Shown here piece after piece: positions 28,958 through 32,065 of a stretch of 32,065 bases of DNA. The stretch lies in the NCBI GenBank assembly GCA_018499905.2, contig JAHBAU020000047.1, positions 1 to 32,065 on the forward strand. Reading direction: 5' to 3'. The position numbers were made by a program, and so were the translations under genes. The notes under the pieces were generated by a model. That model had not been told where the DNA came from. It ran no database searches and worked only from the letters and a program-made list of their open reading frames with translations. The stretch is from Candidatus Saccharimonadota bacterium. GTDB taxonomy: Bacteria > Patescibacteriota > Saccharimonadia > Saccharimonadales > AQU-01. Within the stretch, counting starts at the first letter, position 1, and each line of letters opens with the position of its first letter.

Positions 28958-31447
28958 ATGAAGAAAAAAATTAGATCAAAGGCCTTCTCTAAAAACTACA
29001 GCCTCTGGCTTTGGGGCGGTCTTTTTATGATTATTGGTGGTGCGACCCTAATGATTATCCGAGCAGCAGTTCCACTAACCATCGACACCTCATTGCCCGT
29101 ACCGCAAAATGTCAGAACTTATAGCGATGATCGCAATATGACAGTCACCTGGGATCCAGTAGGCGTCAATCAGACGCGAGTTATTGGCTACTACATTACG
29201 TACCGTACCAAAGGTTCTTCCGAGGAGTTTAAGGTTCGTCAAACCGAAGTAAGAAGAGATCAATATTATGAGTATGCCCCTGCCATTCAGCTACAACCAC
29301 TTACCAATGGTCAAGAGTATGAGGTCTACGTTCAGTCGGCCTCAGGAACTTTTGTTAACGTCGACGCGGGACCACTCGTTTACGACGGGACCAACAAGTG
29401 GGGTAAGGCTGATGGCAAAGTTTCCAATAAGTCGGCTGTAGCCTACGGCACTCCATCTTCCGCCCGTGTCGATGCTATGCGCACTCGACTAACTGGCTTC
29501 TTTGATGATTTTAATACTGTCGCTGGCCCCATGGATGAGCTCAAATGGAATAACTCCACAAATTCTTGCGCCAAGGCGGGCACGGCCTCGGCCTTTATTA
29601 ATGATCAATTCCATGCGCACAATACCGTTGGCTCCAACGCTGCGGGCAGCGTTTTCTGTGATCGCGCTGGTATAGCATCAAGGCCTCGAGCAGTGTTTGA
29701 TATGACAAATGTCACCGAATCGAATCCAGGCCAAATCGAATTTGATATTGATGGCGCAACACATCATCGCGACACTTGGTACCTCGATCTAGTTCCGCTG
29801 TCGGCGCGCACAAACAAACTGCCGCTTGACATCACCTCGCACAACGATCTGTTTGATGCAGACACCGAAAACCCCGGAAATATGCTCAGATTTAATGGGA
29901 ACAGCGGCAGTCTAACAGTTCCCTATTACAACAATAGTCAAGACCCTAACCCAGTTAATCTATTCAGAGGCTCGAGTGCCTGTCAGGATTGGCATGGTGG
30001 TTTTAAAGTGGATTACGATTCATGTGATATGTCGCAAAAGACCAGCGGTCTAAGCTCGCTTGCTGAACCGACAATATCACCCGACCCCATACCAAACGTT
30101 CGAAGGCACTGGGTTATCCAATTCACGCCCACCAAAATCAGAGTCTTTATAGATAGCACACTCATTGCCGTTGCCGATATGCCTACCGGACTCTTTGCAG
30201 AAAAGAAATTCACGGTTCAATCAACCGTGTTCTCATACAACACTGGAAAAACCGACGGCTTTGATCCTGGCCCAATCCCGACAGTAGAAATGATCCATTG
30301 GGATAACTTTGGCTTTAATGGACCGTCGACACCCGAAGTCGTTCACAATTACATGGAAGGCGGCGCAACCGGCACCAATCCAGTTTATGCGAACGGAGAT
30401 TCTAGCGGCTACAGCGTGCCATCAGGCAGTCGAAAGACTATTGTTCCAATCCCTGACACTATAGGAAATCTGGTCAACAATCAGGCCAGATTGTTCTACT
30501 CAACCACCGGGTTCTCATATAACTATGGTTATTGGACGCCAGGTGACCATATTCTCGTCAATGGGAAGCGTTACGACGTGCCAAATCCCAATACGCAGAT
30601 GTCTATAGTTTCCGATCCGCTTGGCTCTAACTTTATGGTGACAGCCTTTACGCTGCCAATTGCCAAATCGGATCTCGTGACAGGTCCCAACAATGTTGAA
30701 TTCAAATTTGCCGATCCAGATCTGAGTTTTGTAAATGTACATATCGAATTACCTTACAGTAGTAGCGATAGCTCACGTCCGTCTTATACACAGCCACTGA
30801 CTATTTTTGGAACAAAATTCTATGATATTGCACAGCCGCCAATTACTAACTGCGATCAATATCGCTATGTCGAGCAAGATCTGGGTCTCCCTTACCAAAC
30901 AGGAAAGGCCAACCTCGTAACTGGTGGCGAATGTGTACTGTTGCCAAAGGGATCACACCATAACACCGGTACAACACCACCGCCAACAACCGATACCGCT
31001 GCTCCGACAGTATCGCTCCTGACGCCAACGGCTGGTGCAACAGTTAATGGTAGCGTTTCTGTGTCTGCATCTGCCACTGATGCGGTTGGTGTGGTAAAAG
31101 TAGAGTTCTTGGTTGACGGCGTGCTAAAGACTACCGATTCAACGAGTCCTTACACCTACAACTGGGATAGCTCAAGTTCGGCTGATGGGACACGTACGCT
31201 GACGGCGAAGGCCTATGACGCAGCGGGTAACTCAAATACCAGCAGCATTGCAGTTACTGTAAAAAACGCTGTAGCGGTCAAGGCCGGTGATGTAAACAGT
31301 GACAACAAAGTTGATATATTCGACCTATCTATCTTACTAGGCAACTATAGCAAGACATCAACCACGCGCTCGCAAGGTGACCTCAATGCTGACTCCAAGA
31401 TCGACATTTTCGACCTATCCATCCTACTTGGGGCATGGGGGAGCTAA
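28958..31447 (+). CDS. Exported dockerin protein: Fn3-like, beta-sandwich region, Ig-like domain, dockerin
   Basis: An 829-residue protein. A basic start and one hydrophobic segment (16-35) form the signal or anchor. A fibronectin III-like domain (~47-163: PVPQNVRTY, MTVTWDP, GYYITYRT, LTNGQEYEVYVQS) is followed by a large beta-rich region (~180-455: FFDDFNTVAG, EFDIDG, WVIQFTPTKIRVFIDSTLI, HWDNFGF) that resembles concanavalin-like sandwiches. A further beta-rich region of unknown type spans ~470-660. An Ig-like domain (683-770) and dockerin (778-829) close the protein, both very like those of the upstream gene, so they share ancestry. No catalytic motif is recognised. AAAGGG precedes the ATG. 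Confidence 0.83.
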   Translation: MKKKIRSKAFSKNYSLWLWGGLFMIIGGATLMIIRAAVPLTIDTSLPVPQNVRTYSDDRNMTVTWDPVGVNQTRVIGYYITYRTKGSSEEFKVRQTEVRRDQYYEYAPAIQLQPLTNGQEYEVYVQSASGTFVNVDAGPLVYDGTNKWGKADGKVSNKSAVAYGTPSSARVDAMRTRLTGFFDDFNTVAGPMDELKWNNSTNSCAKAGTASAFINDQFHAHNTVGSNAAGSVFCDRAGIASRPRAVFDMTNVTESNPGQIEFDIDGATHHRDTWYLDLVPLSARTNKLPLDITSHNDLFDADTENPGNMLRFNGNSGSLTVPYYNNSQDPNPVNLFRGSSACQDWHGGFKVDYDSCDMSQKTSGLSSLAEPTISPDPIPNVRRHWVIQFTPTKIRVFIDSTLIAVADMPTGLFAEKKFTVQSTVFSYNTGKTDGFDPGPIPTVEMIHWDNFGFNGPSTPEVVHNYMEGGATGTNPVYANGDSSGYSVPSGSRKTIVPIPDTIGNLVNNQARLFYSTTGFSYNYGYWTPGDHILVNGKRYDVPNPNTQMSIVSDPLGSNFMVTAFTLPIAKSDLVTGPNNVEFKFADPDLSFVNVHIELPYSSSDSSRPSYTQPLTIFGTKFYDIAQPPITNCDQYRYVEQDLGLPYQTGKANLVTGGECVLLPKGSHHNTGTTPPPTTDTAAPTVSLLTPTAGATVNGSVSVSASATDAVGVVKVEFLVDGVLKTTDSTSPYTYNWDSSSSADGTRTLTAKAYDAAGNSNTSSIAVTVKNAVAVKAGDVNSDNKVDIFDLSILLGNYSKTSTTRSQGDLNADSKIDIFDLSILLGAWGS

Positions 31448-31452
31448 GCATG

Positions 31453-31458
31453 TATAAT
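31453..31458 (+). promoter_or_regulatory. -10 of the cohesin gene
   Basis: A perfect TATAAT in the context CATGTATAATTT, 20 nt before the ATG at 31479. GGGAAAGGA lies between them as ribosome site. A similar TACAAT precedes the second dockerin gene, so the three genes may have separate starts. Confidence 0.5.
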
Positions 31459-31478
31459 TTAGGGAAAGGACAGATAGC

Positions 31479-32046
31479 ATGAGGGTAAAACTGAAAAGAT
31501 TTGTTTCGCCGCCGACTTTAGCGATTGCGCTAGCTTTTATTGTCGCTGGCCTGGGCTTAAGCAGTGTGAAAGGCGCGGGTTCCGCGAGCCTAACATTGTC
31601 GCCATCGAGCGGCTCTGTACTGAATGGCAATAACATCACAGTATCGGTCTACGAGAACTCAGGTGCCGAAGCAGTGAATGCTGTACAGGTTGATTTGTCA
31701 TATGACGCAGCAAAATTACAATATGTCTCGGCAGATATTTCCGGTAGCCCATTTAACGTTGGTGTCAGCCCCAGCGGTGGCAGCGGTTCAGTCAGCTTCT
31801 CGCGAGGTTTGATAGGTAGTACCACCGGCAGTCAATTAGTTGGTCGGGTAACATTTAAAGCGCTTGCCGGCAGTGGCTCTACTGCTGTGAACTTTGGCGG
31901 CGGTTCGGCTATCGTCAGATTGTCTGATAGCCAGAACATCTGGAATGGTTCAACCGGTGGCGGTAGCTACTCGCTGACATCACCGGCAACACCTCCGCCG
32001 GCGCCTACACCTTCACCTAGCCCAACCCCTAGCCCTTCTCCTAGCC
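31479..32046 (+). CDS. Exported cohesin-domain protein, 3' truncated (putative scaffoldin)
   Basis: An incomplete gene running into the contig end. A signal peptide (MRVKLKRF, then PTLAIALAFIVAGLGL, likely cleavage near the GAGSA at 33-36) is followed by a cohesin domain (~36-168). Its strand pattern is SLTLSPSSGSVLNGNNITVSVYEN, AVNAVQVDLSYDAAKLQYVSAD, GSVSFSRG, LVGRVTFKAL and AIVRLSDSQNIW. A Pro/Ser/Thr-rich linker (PAPTPSPSPTPSPSPSP) begins just where the contig breaks, so more domains probably follow. Cohesins bind dockerins with high affinity, and both preceding genes encode dockerins, hence a probable receptor. A surface anchor cannot be seen. The last bases belong to adapter. Confidence 0.85.
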
Positions 32047-32065
32047 CTGTCTCTTATACCCATCT
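32047..32065. other. Nextera/Tn5 mosaic-end adapter at contig end
   Basis: Reverse complement of the mosaic end with one mismatch (C at 32060 instead of A). The apparent residues VSYTH at the end of the cohesin frame come from it. Confidence 0.95.

Overview
The window looks like one complete assembled metagenomic contig from a small-genome bacterium of the Patescibacteria/CPR, most likely a Saccharibacteria (TM7)-type organism. That placement is an inference from content and style. Genes are compact and often overlap by 1-8 nt. There is a type IV pilus cluster with no visible outer-membrane secretin, a yebC-ruvC-ruvA-ruvB recombination block, a short ComEC, and large wall or surface proteins. 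TGA acts as an ordinary stop, which argues against the recoded Gracilibacteria/Absconditabacteria. Both ends are sequencing adapter: bases 1-19 match the Nextera/Tn5 mosaic end exactly, and 32047-32065 match its reverse complement at 18 of 19 bases. The first residues of the DnaJ frame and the last residues of the final gene are therefore not biological.

Layout. 20-727: 3' part of dnaJ. 724-1548 (-): GGDEF protein. 1663-5212 (+): a 53-residue membrane protein, a RimB-like protease, RimK, a DUF192 protein, a membrane protein, a secreted helical protein and a Ser/Thr/Pro-rich anchored protein. 5209-7689 (-): DUF1905, an FkbM methyltransferase and a coupled pair of unrecognised genes. 7728-8078: no gene, but a dense run of short perfect hairpins. 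8079-8154 (-): tRNA-Lys(TTT) with encoded CCA. 8363-9631 (-): MgtE. 9781-15389 (+): comEC, yebC, ruvC, ruvA, an SDR oxidoreductase, ruvB and a PH-domain membrane protein. 15503-25571 (-): a type IV pilus locus with assembly ATPase, platform protein, major pilin, three minor prepilins (one a 633-residue putative tip adhesin), PilM, PilN, PilO and a PilP-like protein, plus an orphan Cys-rich prepilin. 25706-26350 (+): ribosomal protein bL25. 26427-end (+): two large exported proteins ending in type I dockerins, followed by a truncated exported protein that begins with a cohesin domain.

The most notable system is this last block, a compact cellulosome-like cohesin/dockerin module. One dockerin partner carries an Asp-box propeller-like region and a lysozyme/lytic-transglycosylase-like domain. 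Next to a pilus locus with a candidate carbohydrate-binding tip adhesin, it suggests machinery for attaching to and perhaps cutting the wall of another cell, as expected of an epibiont. A second theme is regulatory: many genes have a -10 hexamer (often extended TGn) only 6-11 nt before the start codon and no Shine-Dalgarno, which implies frequent leaderless transcription.
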